Assembly (NCBI RefSeq): GCF_004298145.1
Contig: NZ_SCRH01000014.1
Coordinates: forward strand, 40,841 to 104,840
DNA: 64,000 bases
Direction of reading: 5' to 3'
Source: Mycobacterium sp.
GTDB lineage: Bacteria > Actinomycetota > Actinomycetes > Mycobacteriales > Mycobacteriaceae
Shown: in pieces, positions 1 to 7,491 of the stretch
How positions within the stretch are numbered: the first letter of the stretch is position 1
Layout: each line of letters starts with the position of its first letter
Position numbers and translations under genes: made by a program
Notes under the pieces: model-generated
What the model saw: the letters and a program-made list of their open reading frames with translations, nothing else
What the model was told of the DNA's origin: nothing
Database searches by the model: none

Positions 1-153
1 ATGGCCGATCAGTACTTCACGCCGCAGGCCATCGTCATCGGGCACCTCAATCATCTGCCGGTGACGCACGTCTATCCGCAGCTCGTCGACATCATCCGCG
101 ACCGGAACCTTCGCACGGTCACGCTCAACGACGTGTTCGTCAAGACGCCCTGA
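1..153 (+). CDS. C-terminal end of a polysaccharide deacetylase-like protein (partial)
   Basis: The reading frame is open from base 1 to a TGA at 151-153 and encodes about 50 residues. It reads through IVIGHLNHLPVTHVYPQLVD and then DIIRDRNLRTVTLNDVF. This resembles the last strand-helix-strand of NodB-type polysaccharide deacetylases, where an invariant His lies in a hydrophobic strand and a 'helix, then R-T-V-T-L' segment closes the barrel. The ATG at base 1 is most likely an internal methionine and the gene starts left of the window. The metal-binding motifs cannot be seen, so substrate and activity are unknown. The family assignment rests on a short segment only. Confidence 0.55.
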   Translation: MADQYFTPQAIVIGHLNHLPVTHVYPQLVDIIRDRNLRTVTLNDVFVKTP

Positions 154-186
154 CGGCCGCTACCCGACGCCGTCCGGCGCGGCCGC

Positions 187-362
187 TCACCCCGGGCCTG
201 CCGCCATCGCTTCTCCGAAGCGACTGCGTTGGAACGCATCACCCGCGGGGCACGCCGGCCACGCGCCGTCAGCTCGATGATCCGGGCAGGCGCGTCGACC
301 GGGTCGGGGGCCCGGGTGACGTAGCCATGCCGCTCCAGGGCCACTATTGCCTGCCGGCTCAC
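187..362 (-). pseudogene. MarR-family regulator remnant
   Basis: On the minus strand the first ~40 codons read like the recognition helix and wing of a MarR winged-helix protein: SRQAIVALERHGYVTRAPDP, then DAPARIIELTARGRRA. Nothing upstream supplies the N-terminal dimerisation helices, the helix before ALERHGYV looks shortened, and the sequence after about residue 55 loses family resemblance and runs on over the deacetylase gene. The best reading is a decayed MarR gene. An AT-rich palindrome at 411-428, between this remnant and the lipase gene, could be its former operator. An unusual short wHTH gene is the alternative. Confidence 0.45.
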
Positions 363-410
363 CCGTATCTGGCAATTCTTTACCCGGAATCATCGTTGGC
401 GAGCACACAA

Positions 411-428
411 TCTCTAAAAAATTAGAGA
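411..428. promoter_or_regulatory. AT-rich perfect palindrome upstream of the lipase gene
   Basis: TCTCTAA-AAAA-TTAGAGA is a perfect 7-4-7 inverted repeat in an AT-rich patch that stands out in this GC-rich sequence. It lies about 43 bases before the lipase start. Dyads of this length and composition are typical of MarR and TetR operators. A MarR-like remnant lies on the other side, so this may be an orphaned operator. A role as part of the lipase promoter is equally possible. Confidence 0.45.
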
Positions 429-470
429 AACCTCTTCCGCTGGCCGGCGGTCGATTGTTACCGTTCCGTA

Positions 471-1760
471 ATGCGTCGGGCCGGGGGAATTTTAACAGCG
501 CTGCTGATAATTGCTTCAGCACTGGCGGGGGGCGGAATTGCGCGGGCTGACGGCGGCGACGAGCCGCGGTACGCGGACTTTTACACCCCGCCGGACCCGC
601 TGCCGCCCGGCCAGCCCGGCGACCTGATGCGGACCGAGCCGTCGCGGCTGGTGCTGGAACCGTCGGGCCAGCTGGGCGCGATCATGGCGACCGGCACCCG
701 AATCATGTACCGCAGCACCGACACCCGTGGTAACCCGATCGCGGTCACCGGCACCTACTTCGAGCCCTACAACGACTGGCCGGGTGGCGGGCCACGGCCG
801 TTGATCAGTTACGCACCCGGCACCCAGGGCCAGGGCAATCAGTGCGCGCCGTCGCGAATGTTCAACCAGGGCATCCACTATTCGGGTGGCTGGGACATCA
901 TGCTCAACTACGAGGAACTGTTCGTCGCCACCATGGTCGCCCGTGGTTTCGCCATCGTGATGACCGACTACGAGGGCCTGGGCACCGCGTCGATGCACAC
1001 ATATGTGGGGCGGGTGGCCGAGGGGCAGGCCGTCCTCGACGCCGCCCGCGCGGCTATGCGACTGCCCGGCACGTCGTTGGATCCGCATGGGCCCGTGGCA
1101 TTTTGGGGCTATTCGCAGGGCGGTGGCGCGTCCGCCTCCGCGGCCGAGCTCGCCTCGCAATACGCCCCCGACCTCCATATCGTGGGTACCTATGCCGGGG
1201 CGCCCCCGGCCAACCTCAAGGAACTGTTTCCCTACGCCGACGGCAGCGTCCTGGTCGGCGCCGTCGGATACGCGCTCAACAGCGTGCTGGCCGCCTACCC
1301 GGAGTTCGCCGACACCATCCGCTCCAAGATGACACCCCGCGGGCTGGCGATGCTCGAATCCGTATCGCGCCAGTGCGTCGGCCAGACCATCTTGGACTTC
1401 ATGTTTCGGCATCTGCAGCCCTACTTCACCGAGGACATCGACCAATTGGTGAATGAGGAGCCGTTCAACACCCTGTTCGACGCACAGCGGATCGGGCGCT
1501 ACAAACCCAACGCGCCGGTGCTGATCAACAGCAACCGCTACGACCCGCTGGTGCCGTGGACCGCGGCCAACCAACTCGGACGCGACTGGTGCACCCAGGA
1601 CGCCGACGTGGAATTCCGCTCCAACGAAGAGCCGCCCTTCCTCAACAAGCTCATCATCAACCACGCCCTGCCGATGCTGGTCGACGGTGAGCCGGCCATG
1701 CAGTGGATCGCGGCCCGCTTCAACGGAGAGCCCACCGCACCGAACTGCGGTCGGTTCTGA
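471..1760 (+). CDS. Secreted lipase family protein (alpha/beta hydrolase, secretory lipase type)
   Basis: The 429-residue protein begins with a basic stretch (MRRAGG), a hydrophobic core and an ALAGGGIARA-type signal peptidase site near residue 26, so it is probably exported. The nucleophile elbow is GYSQGG with Ser215. Asp358 in RYDPLVP and His398 in INHALP complete a plausible catalytic triad. The layout fits the secretory lipase (LIP) family that cleaves ester lipids outside the cell. The ATG at 471 keeps the signal peptide, although no strong ribosome-binding site is visible. A TetR-type gene follows in the same reading frame 27 bases after the stop, so the two may be co-transcribed. Substrate is not determined by the sequence. 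Confidence 0.85.
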   Translation: MRRAGGILTALLIIASALAGGGIARADGGDEPRYADFYTPPDPLPPGQPGDLMRTEPSRLVLEPSGQLGAIMATGTRIMYRSTDTRGNPIAVTGTYFEPYNDWPGGGPRPLISYAPGTQGQGNQCAPSRMFNQGIHYSGGWDIMLNYEELFVATMVARGFAIVMTDYEGLGTASMHTYVGRVAEGQAVLDAARAAMRLPGTSLDPHGPVAFWGYSQGGGASASAAELASQYAPDLHIVGTYAGAPPANLKELFPYADGSVLVGAVGYALNSVLAAYPEFADTIRSKMTPRGLAMLESVSRQCVGQTILDFMFRHLQPYFTEDIDQLVNEEPFNTLFDAQRIGRYKPNAPVLINSNRYDPLVPWTAANQLGRDWCTQDADVEFRSNEEPPFLNKLIINHALPMLVDGEPAMQWIAARFNGEPTAPNCGRF

Positions 1761-1787
1761 AGCGCGGCCGAGATTGGCGTCGATAAA

Positions 1788-2423
1788 CTGGGGTGCATCG
1801 CTGCACGCAGAAAGCACAACGCGCCTGAGCGGCGCCGCCAGCTCGCCGACGCCGCGATCGAACTGTTGGGCAGCAACGGGGTGCACGGTGTCAGTCACCC
1901 CAAGGTCGACGACCACGCCGGCGTGCCGGCCGGCACCACGTCGTTCTACTTCAGGACCCGCAAGGCGCTGGTGCACGCCATGGCCACCCGGCTTGCCGAA
2001 CTGGACGTCGCCGATTTTTCGATGATGACCGAACTCGCCGAGGATCACGCCACGCAGTTCGCCGGCACCGCCGGTTTGGCCCGCATCGTCATGTACGTGA
2101 ACAGCGAACCCTGGCTGACCCGCGCCAAGGCGCGCTACGAGCTGGCACTGCTCGCCGGGCGGGACCCCGAACTGGCCGCGGCCCTCAGTGAATCCGCGGA
2201 CCGGCTCTACGCCCTGGCCCGCGACGTCGTCACCCAATGGCATCCCGATGGCGCCGCACCCGATCCGGCCTTGGTCGACGACCAGGCGATCGCCACCCTG
2301 GCGTTCATCAACGGGATCATGCTGACCTTCGTGGCGGGGCAGCCGGCCGTCGACAACGCCGAGCACCTCGACCGGCTCGTCCAGGGTGTCATCGCCGGCG
2401 TCGCTGCAATTCGCGGTGCTTGA
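1788..2423 (+). CDS. TetR-family regulator with non-canonical start
   Basis: The frame encodes RRKHNAPERRRQLADAAIEL followed by an HTH (VSHPKVDDHAGVPAGTTSFYFRTRKAL) and a helical C-terminal domain to about 212 residues, a normal TetR length. No ATG, GTG or TTG lies between the preceding lipase stop and the HTH. The first standard start, TTG at 1866, would remove the first helix of the DNA-binding domain. CTG at 1788 gives a full-length domain and is used here as a tentative start. Otherwise the gene has lost its start codon and may be decaying. It follows the lipase by 27 bases in the same frame and could regulate it. Confidence 0.65.
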   Translation: MGCIAARRKHNAPERRRQLADAAIELLGSNGVHGVSHPKVDDHAGVPAGTTSFYFRTRKALVHAMATRLAELDVADFSMMTELAEDHATQFAGTAGLARIVMYVNSEPWLTRAKARYELALLAGRDPELAAALSESADRLYALARDVVTQWHPDGAAPDPALVDDQAIATLAFINGIMLTFVAGQPAVDNAEHLDRLVQGVIAGVAAIRGA

Positions 2424-2432
2424 CCCCGCCCG

Positions 2433-3041
2433 TCAGCGCGCCTCGAACATCCCGTCGATGAGGCGGTGCAGCACCTGCCGGGTTTCCCGGCGGGTGCGGT
2501 CCGGGTCGTCGGCGGTGGCGATGACCATGGCCGCCTCGTCGAGCGCACCGATCAGCACGTGCGCCAACGGCCGCACCGGTTGCTCGGCCAACTGGCCGGC
2601 CCGGATCGCCTCGGCGAGCATCTGCTCGGTCATGCCCAGGCTGTACCGCTGGGCGACATCGCGGAATTCCGCCCAGCCGAGCACGCTCGGCGCATCCAAC
2701 AGGATCAGCTGCCGCACTTCGGGATCGGCGGAAACCTCGAGCCACGCGTCCACGGCGGCCCGGATCGCGGCCGTCGGCGTCGTCGCCCCGGACTCGGCCA
2801 CCACCACGGCCATCCGCGCCATCACATCCTGCTCGACGACCTCGACGACCTCGCGGAAAAGCGTTGCCTTGTCGGCGAATTGGTGATACATCGCGCCGCG
2901 GGTCAGCCCGGCCGCCGAGGCGATCTCGGGCGTACCCACGTCCGCGTATCCTCGCAGGCCCCACAGTTTGCGCGCAGCGCCGATCAGCGCCTCGCGGGTC
3001 GCCGCGGAGCGCTCCTCCTGGGTGCGTCTCTTGCTTTCCAT
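2433..3041 (-). CDS. TetR-family repressor, divergent from the alpha/beta hydrolase
   Basis: This 202-residue protein has the canonical TetR N-terminus: RTQEERSAATREALIGAARK followed by the HTH segment IASAAGLTRGAMYHQFADKATLF. The ATG at 3041 was chosen because it begins right before the basic leader MESKRR; a longer reading would run through the operator. The gene is transcribed away from the hydrolase at 3106, and the 64-base gap carries three copies of a CTGTTnGTAA half-site. That arrangement is the standard sign of a TetR that controls itself and its divergent neighbour. The ligand cannot be read from the sequence. Confidence 0.88.
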   Translation of the reverse strand: MESKRRTQEERSAATREALIGAARKLWGLRGYADVGTPEIASAAGLTRGAMYHQFADKATLFREVVEVVEQDVMARMAVVVAESGATTPTAAIRAAVDAWLEVSADPEVRQLILLDAPSVLGWAEFRDVAQRYSLGMTEQMLAEAIRAGQLAEQPVRPLAHVLIGALDEAAMVIATADDPDRTRRETRQVLHRLIDGMFEAR

Positions 3042-3046
3042 ACAAC

Positions 3047-3082
3047 CTGTTGGTAACTTACGAACAGACAGCCTGTTTGTAA
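3047..3082. promoter_or_regulatory. TetR operator: three CTGTTnGTAA half-sites
   Basis: Half-sites are CTGTTGGTAA (3047-3056), TTACGAACAG (3058-3067, reverse complement CTGTTCGTAA) and CTGTTTGTAA (3073-3082). The first two form an inverted repeat with a 1-base spacer and the last two one with a 5-base spacer. They fill the gap between the divergent TetR and hydrolase genes, so binding would cover both promoters. Confidence 0.75.
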
Positions 3083-3105
3083 CTATATCTGAGTAGGAGT
3101 CCTCT

Positions 3106-3936
3106 ATGTCGACGATCGACATTAGTGCCGGAACCATTCATTACGAAGCAACCGGACCCGAAAACGGCAGGCCGGTCGTGTTCGTGCACGGCTACATGAT
3201 GGGTGGCCAATTGTGGCGTCAGGTCAGCGAGCGGCTGGCCGGCCGCGGCCTGCGCTGCATCGCCCCGACCTGGCCGCTGGGCGCGCATCCGGAGCCGCTG
3301 CGTCACGGCGCCGATCGAACCATCACCGGCGTCGCCGGCATGGTCGCCGAGGCGCTCGCGGCGCTCGACCTCGAGGACGTGGTGCTGGTCGGCAACGACA
3401 CCGGCGGCGTCGTCACCCAGCTGGTGGCCGTGCACCATCGCGAGCGGCTGGGCGCGCTGGTGCTCACGAGTTGCGATGCGTTCGAACACTTTCCGCCGCC
3501 GATCCTGCGGCCACTGCTGTTGGCGGCCAAGTCGAAGACGTTGTTCCGCACCGCGATCCAGGCCGTACGCGCCCCCGTCGTGCGCAAGCGCGCGTTCGAC
3601 GGCCTGGCGCACAGCAACGTCGACGACCTCACCGAGCTCTGGGTGCGCCCGGCCCTGTCGCTTCCTGAGGTCGCCGAAGACCTGCGCCAGTTCACGCTTT
3701 CGATGCGCACCGAGGTGACGACGACGGTGGCGACCCGGCTGTACGACTTCGACAAGCCGACGCTCATCGCATGGTCGGCCGATGACGTGTTCTTCGAGCA
3801 GGAAGACGGGGCGCGGCTGGCCGCGACCATTCCGAACGCCCGCCTCGAAGTGATCGCTGGGGCGCGGACCTTCTCGATGCTCGATCAGCCCGACCGACTC
3901 GCGGATCTGCTCTCGACGATCGCGGTGCGCGCCTGA
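3106..3936 (+). CDS. Alpha/beta hydrolase with Asp nucleophile elbow
   Basis: The 276-residue protein has the oxyanion motif FVHGYMMGG and a nucleophile elbow GNDTGG with Asp98 in place of Ser, as in haloalkane dehalogenases and epoxide hydrolases. A second acidic pair, Asp226-Asp227 in WSADDVFF, is at the usual acid position. At the expected catalytic His the sequence reads GARTFSMLDQP, with no His visible, so the triad looks incomplete. A good ribosome-binding site (GTAGGAG) precedes the ATG. The divergent TetR and its operator indicate inducible expression. Hydrolysis of an ester, epoxide or C-halogen bond is possible. The missing His makes the real chemistry uncertain. Confidence 0.8.
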   Translation: MSTIDISAGTIHYEATGPENGRPVVFVHGYMMGGQLWRQVSERLAGRGLRCIAPTWPLGAHPEPLRHGADRTITGVAGMVAEALAALDLEDVVLVGNDTGGVVTQLVAVHHRERLGALVLTSCDAFEHFPPPILRPLLLAAKSKTLFRTAIQAVRAPVVRKRAFDGLAHSNVDDLTELWVRPALSLPEVAEDLRQFTLSMRTEVTTTVATRLYDFDKPTLIAWSADDVFFEQEDGARLAATIPNARLEVIAGARTFSMLDQPDRLADLLSTIAVRA

Positions 3937-3949
3937 CCGGCTGGCCTCC

Positions 3950-4007
3950 GCGAGTGTAACGGCACGGCGAAAAATCGAGCGGGATCTCGCCGTGGCGTTA
4001 CGCTCGC
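3950..4007. repeat. Imperfect 21-base-arm inverted repeat before the SDR gene
   Basis: GCGAGTGTAACGGCACGGCG (3950-3969, arm continuing to 3970) pairs with TCGCCGTGGCGTTACGCTCG (3987-4006, arm continuing to 4007). There are about two mismatches over 21 bases and a 16-base loop. The RNA would form a long hairpin ending four bases before the SDR start codon. There is no downstream T-run, so it is not a classic intrinsic terminator. It looks like a mobile or dispersed palindromic unit, or a stem that hides the SDR translation start. Confidence 0.7.
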
Positions 4008-4011
4008 GTGC

Positions 4012-4773
4012 ATGGAAAATGTCCTGCTCGGCCGGCGCATCCTGGTGACCGGCGGCGCCACCGGTATCGGCGCTGCCGCCGTCGGAGTCCTGACCGAGGC
4101 GGGCGCCGAGGTCGCCGCGACCTACCACCAGACGCCGCCGCCGGAAGGCCTCGCGGCCAGCTGGCTGCAGTGCGACGTGCGCGACGCCGACGCCGTCTCA
4201 GCGATGGTCACCGACGCGGTGCAACGCCTGGGCGGGCTCGACGTCCTGGTGCACGCCGCGGGGCTCTGGCAGGCCGGGATCCCCGGCTACATCGGCGCCG
4301 ACGAGATCTCCTTTCTGTTGGACACCAACGTCAAGGCGACCATCCTCACCAATCAGGCCGCCTACGCCGTCATGAAGGAGCAAAACCCCAAGGGCGGCCG
4401 GATCATCAACTTCGGCTCCTCCGAAGCCGTTATGGGCAGCCCGATCTCGGCCGTCTACGCGGCGACCAAGGGCGCGGTGCAGGCGTGGACGCGGTCGGCC
4501 GCCAAGGCCTGGGCCGCCGACGATGTCACCGTCAACGCCCTTGCCCCGGCGGTGCAGACGCCGGGCGCCGACCGGCTGCGCGATTTCCTCGGGCCAGAAT
4601 CGGCCGCGCTGATCGACCAGCAGATGAAGATGATGATCCCGCTGGGCGGGACGCTGGGGGAACCCGCCCGCGACGTCGGACCGATGCTGGTTTTTTTAGC
4701 CGGCCCCGGGTCGGGCTTCATCACCGGGCAGCTGCTGGCGGTGGACGGCGGCCTGATGATGGTGGGCGGTTAG
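4012..4773 (+). CDS. Short-chain dehydrogenase/reductase
   Basis: This 253-residue classical SDR has the nucleotide-binding glycine motif TGGATGIG near residues 14-21 and a catalytic Ser (Ser136/137 in NFGSSEA), Tyr149 and Lys153 (YAATK). It closes with a C-terminal GQLLAVDGGLMM strand typical of NAD(P)-dependent hydroxyacyl or ketosteroid-type reductases. The ATG at 4012 starts at the right distance from the Rossmann motif. It has no ribosome-binding site because a long inverted repeat ends four bases upstream, so a leaderless transcript is likely. Substrate is unknown. Nearby acyl-CoA genes suggest a lipid or steroid intermediate. Confidence 0.85.
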   Translation: MENVLLGRRILVTGGATGIGAAAVGVLTEAGAEVAATYHQTPPPEGLAASWLQCDVRDADAVSAMVTDAVQRLGGLDVLVHAAGLWQAGIPGYIGADEISFLLDTNVKATILTNQAAYAVMKEQNPKGGRIINFGSSEAVMGSPISAVYAATKGAVQAWTRSAAKAWAADDVTVNALAPAVQTPGADRLRDFLGPESAALIDQQMKMMIPLGGTLGEPARDVGPMLVFLAGPGSGFITGQLLAVDGGLMMVGG

Positions 4774-5213
4774 GCAGCGCGCGGCCGATCAGACCCTCTG
4801 GTTACCAATAGCACTCAGCGGCATCGGCTTTAATCATTGGCTCGCCGGGCGCCCGACTGGCCACCACGGCGGCGCCTGGCCGCGATGCCCACCGCCGGTG
4901 TTCGTGAGACCCCGCGACGAAATTCGCGTGCTCGATTGCGGAGCAGAAGTAGCGACCTGTGTAACTCAAACAGCATGGGGCAATGATCACCGTTTGATAC
5001 GAACGAATCCGCTATACACGCGGTCCTCGATAGGGAATCCTGGGCGAAATGGCCATGACGATTTCCACAACGCGAGGTGCTGCGCAGCCATGGACCAGCC
5101 GGCACCGGCGGCCCCCCATTACGTGTCGCGATTTTGCGGCGCCGAGGTGCCAGCTATCATAAGACGGACCGTCTCGTCTCGTAGGGCGGGCACAGTGAAG
5201 GTGAATCGGAGCG
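4774..5213. other. 440-base intergenic region with one palindromic operator
   Basis: No frame here has a convincing gene: the small frames lack ribosome-binding sites and family features. The right end carries the palindrome described at 5162-5174 and presumably the acyl-CoA synthetase promoter. Base composition is less GC-rich between about 4960 and 5050 than in the flanking genes, which is compatible with promoter DNA. No RNA gene or transposon trace was recognised. Confidence 0.5.
5162..5174. promoter_or_regulatory. Palindromic operator AGACGGACCGTCT before the acyl-CoA synthetase
   Basis: AGACGG-A-CCGTCT is a perfect 6-1-6 dyad 40 bases before the acyl-CoA synthetase start. The same 13 bases are the core of a longer palindrome at 18346-18366, between the acyl-CoA dehydrogenase operon and a TetR gene. 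The shared core suggests the TetR at 18434 also controls this gene. Confidence 0.65.
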
Positions 5214-6902
5214 ATGACTGACGACACGATCCAAGCGCTACTGCGCAAGCGCTTATCCGACCCGTCGATCGCGGTGAAATACGGTGACGTGCAATGGAGT
5301 TGGCGCCAGTACCTGGAGGGGTCGACGGCGCGCGCCGCCGCCCTGTTGGCCGCCGCCGATCCCGTACGACCGCTGCACATCGGCGCCCTGCTGGGAAACA
5401 CACCCGAGATGCTGAGCCAGATGGCGGCGGCCGGGCTCGGTGGCTACGTCCTGTGCGGGCTGAACACCACCCGCCGCGGTGCGGCGCTGGCCGCCGATAT
5501 TCGCCGCGCCGACTGCCAGTTCGTGGTGACCGATGCCGAACACCGGCCGCTGCTGGACGGCCTGGACCTGCCGGGCACGCAAATCCTCGACACCTCGACG
5601 CCGCAGTGGGCCGAGTTCATCGACACCGCCGGGGAGCTGACGCCCCATCGGCAGGTCACCGCGATGGACGCCTTCATGATGATCTTCACCTCGGGAACGA
5701 GCGGAAATCCCAAGGCGGTGCAGGTATCCCACTTCATGGCGACGTTCGCCGGACTCAACCTCGTCCAGCGCTTCGCCCTGACCGAACAGGACACCTGCTA
5801 CGTCTCGATGCCGCTGTTTCATTCCAACGCGGTCGTCGCCGGATGGGCGCCCGCGGTGTGCTCGGGGGCCGCGATGGTGCCCGCGAAGTTCTCGGCGAGC
5901 AATTTCCTCGACGACATCCGCCGGTACGGCGCCACCTACATGAACTACGTCGGCAAACCGCTCGCCTACATCCTGGCCACCGCCGAACGCGACGACGACG
6001 CCCACAATCCCCTGCGGGTGGCGTTCGGCAACGAGGCCAACGACAAGGACATCGAGGAGTTTGGCCGCCGCTTCGGCGTGCAGGTCGAGGACGGCTTCGG
6101 CTCCACCGAGAACGCCGTCATCGTGATCCGAGAAGAAGGCACTCCCAAAGGCTCGATCGGCAAAGGCATGGACGGGATCGCGATCTACAACAGCGACACC
6201 ATCACCGAATGTGCGATCGCACGGTTCGACGCCGACGGGGCGCTCGTCAACGCCGACGAATCGGTGGGCGAGTTGGTGAACACGGCGGGTTCGGGTTTCT
6301 TCACCGGCTACTACAACGACCCGGACGCCAACGCCGAGCGCATGCACCACGGCATGTACTGGTCCGGGGACCTCGCCTATCGGGACGCCGACGGCTGGAT
6401 CTACCTGGCCGGGCGCACCGCCGACTGGATGCGGGTCGACGGCGAGAACCTGGCCGCCGCGCCCATCGAGCGGATTCTGTTGCGCCACAGCGCGATCAAT
6501 CGGATCGCGATCTACGCCGTCGCCGACGGCCGGGTGGGCGATCAGGTGATGGCCGCCATCGTGCTCAACGACGGCCACAGCCTCGCGCCCGCCGAATTCG
6601 AAACATTCCTGGACGCACAGCCCGACCTGTCCCCCAAGGCCCGCCCGCGATACGTGCGCATCGCGACCGACCTGCCCAGCACCGCCACCCACAAGGTGCT
6701 CAAGCGCCAGTTGATCGCCCAGGGAACCGCTATCGGCGCGGGAGAAGTCTTGTGGGAGCGCGACGCTCGTGGGACGACGTACACGGCAAGTGCCGATCGC
6801 AAGAGCGGCGGAGCCGGGCGCAGCGGGTCGCCACCATTGGCTAGCCGGGGTTCCGGGGTGTCCGACGGCGGATCTGCCCCTTCGACCGTCGCACCCGCTT
6901 GA
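5214..6902 (+). CDS. Fatty-acid/steroid acyl-CoA synthetase, FadD17/FadD1-like
   Basis: An AMP-forming ligase of 562 residues. It has the P-loop-like motif FTSGTSGNPKAV (about 158-169), DGFGSTE, YWSGDLAYRDADG, the hinge motif RVDGENL and the catalytic lysine in THKVLKRQ (Lys494). It would activate a carboxylic acid to acyl-AMP and then acyl-CoA, feeding the beta-oxidation-type genes nearby. The overall sequence resembles mycobacterial FadD17 and FadD1. The family domain ends near residue 515. The last ~45 residues, Gly/Ser-rich, are translated from a dispersed repeat (6793-6832) and the sequence after it, and they overlap the convergent PadR gene by 62 bases. A palindromic operator lies 40 bases upstream. 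Confidence 0.88.
   Translation: MTDDTIQALLRKRLSDPSIAVKYGDVQWSWRQYLEGSTARAAALLAAADPVRPLHIGALLGNTPEMLSQMAAAGLGGYVLCGLNTTRRGAALAADIRRADCQFVVTDAEHRPLLDGLDLPGTQILDTSTPQWAEFIDTAGELTPHRQVTAMDAFMMIFTSGTSGNPKAVQVSHFMATFAGLNLVQRFALTEQDTCYVSMPLFHSNAVVAGWAPAVCSGAAMVPAKFSASNFLDDIRRYGATYMNYVGKPLAYILATAERDDDAHNPLRVAFGNEANDKDIEEFGRRFGVQVEDGFGSTENAVIVIREEGTPKGSIGKGMDGIAIYNSDTITECAIARFDADGALVNADESVGELVNTAGSGFFTGYYNDPDANAERMHHGMYWSGDLAYRDADGWIYLAGRTADWMRVDGENLAAAPIERILLRHSAINRIAIYAVADGRVGDQVMAAIVLNDGHSLAPAEFETFLDAQPDLSPKARPRYVRIATDLPSTATHKVLKRQLIAQGTAIGAGEVLWERDARGTTYTASADRKSGGAGRSGSPPLASRGSGVSDGGSAPSTVAPA
6793..6832 (+). repeat. Dispersed 40-base repeat, copy 1 (inside the acyl-CoA synthetase tail)
   Basis: The unit runs GATCGCAAG, then GCGGCGAAGCC (here GCGGCGGAGCC), then GGGCGCAGCGGGTCGCC. 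Near-identical copies lie at 18302-18340 (reverse orientation) and 23166-23206. Here it is read as protein at the C-terminus of the synthetase; the other two copies are intergenic. Confidence 0.7.
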
Positions 6903-7491
6903 CGGGGTCACGGCTGGTGCCGCCGGCGATCTCGTCGCGCAGCTGGGAGATGTTGGAGATCTCCGCATACAGGCCCCGGATCGCGTAGTCCAGGACGGCG
7001 AACGAGTACCGCTGGTCGGGGTCCTCGGTGATGCCGAGTTCGTGGGAGCGCTGCCGCGACCACAGTGCCTCGTCGAGCCGGGCCCGGGTCGCGTCGAGAT
7101 GCCGGTCCAGGGTGTCCAGGACGTGCTCGGGATCCTCGCCGCGGGCCAGCCAGGTTTTGAGGATGACGGGGTGTTTGATGACCACCTGCTCCTGGCCCGG
7201 GAAATGCTGGACCCACCGGCGCAGCGCGTCGAGCCCGGCCTCGGTGGTCTCGTACAAGGTGATGGCGCGCTTGCCGGATTGGGCGCCGGTCTCGCTGACC
7301 ATTCCCCGGGCCAGCAGCCGGGTCAGCTCGCGCCGCACGTGACTCACCGACGGCGACCAGTAGAAGTGGCCGACCGACAGTTCGGCGCGCATCTTGATCT
7401 CACCGGCGGTGAGTTGTTCGTCGTTGGCCGCCAGCACGCCCAGGACCAGATAGGCGGTGACCGGAAGTCCGTTGCTGGTACGGGGACTCAC
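6841..7491 (-). CDS. PadR-family transcriptional regulator
   Basis: The 216-residue protein starts with a winged helix (TAYLVLGVLAAN, then SVGHFYWSPSVSHVRREL, then GMVSETGAQSGKRAITLYE). It ends with the long helical domain ALDALRRW to DYAIRGLYAEI typical of PadR proteins with an AphA-like C-terminus. It starts with GTG at 7491 in a GTGA overlap with the stop of the DUF35 gene, so it is the last gene of the six-gene minus-strand operon that begins with the amidohydrolase at 13091. It probably regulates that operon in response to a small aromatic or acyl ligand; the target is inferred from position only. Confidence 0.82.
   Translation of the reverse strand: MSPRTSNGLPVTAYLVLGVLAANDEQLTAGEIKMRAELSVGHFYWSPSVSHVRRELTRLLARGMVSETGAQSGKRAITLYETTEAGLDALRRWVQHFPGQEQVVIKHPVILKTWLARGEDPEHVLDTLDRHLDATRARLDEALWSRQRSHELGITEDPDQRYSFAVLDYAIRGLYAEISNISQLRDEIAGGTSRDPVKRVRRSKGQIRRRTPRNPG

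Noticed and set aside
516..2366. 616-codon open frame on the minus strand opposite the lipase and TetR genes
   Set aside because: High GC leaves long antisense frames open. The protein is rich in Gly, Arg and His without domains and conflicts with two well-supported genes.
3950..4007. Intrinsic terminator for the alpha/beta hydrolase
   Set aside because: The hairpin is strong but no T-run follows; the next gene starts four bases on.
4802..4990. 62-codon minus-strand frame in the 4774-5213 gap
   Set aside because: No ribosome-binding site, no family resemblance, and composition unlike real genes here.
5253..6968. 571-codon antisense frame over the acyl-CoA synthetase
   Set aside because: Composition-driven shadow; no motif and no ribosome-binding site, while the sense strand has all ligase motifs.
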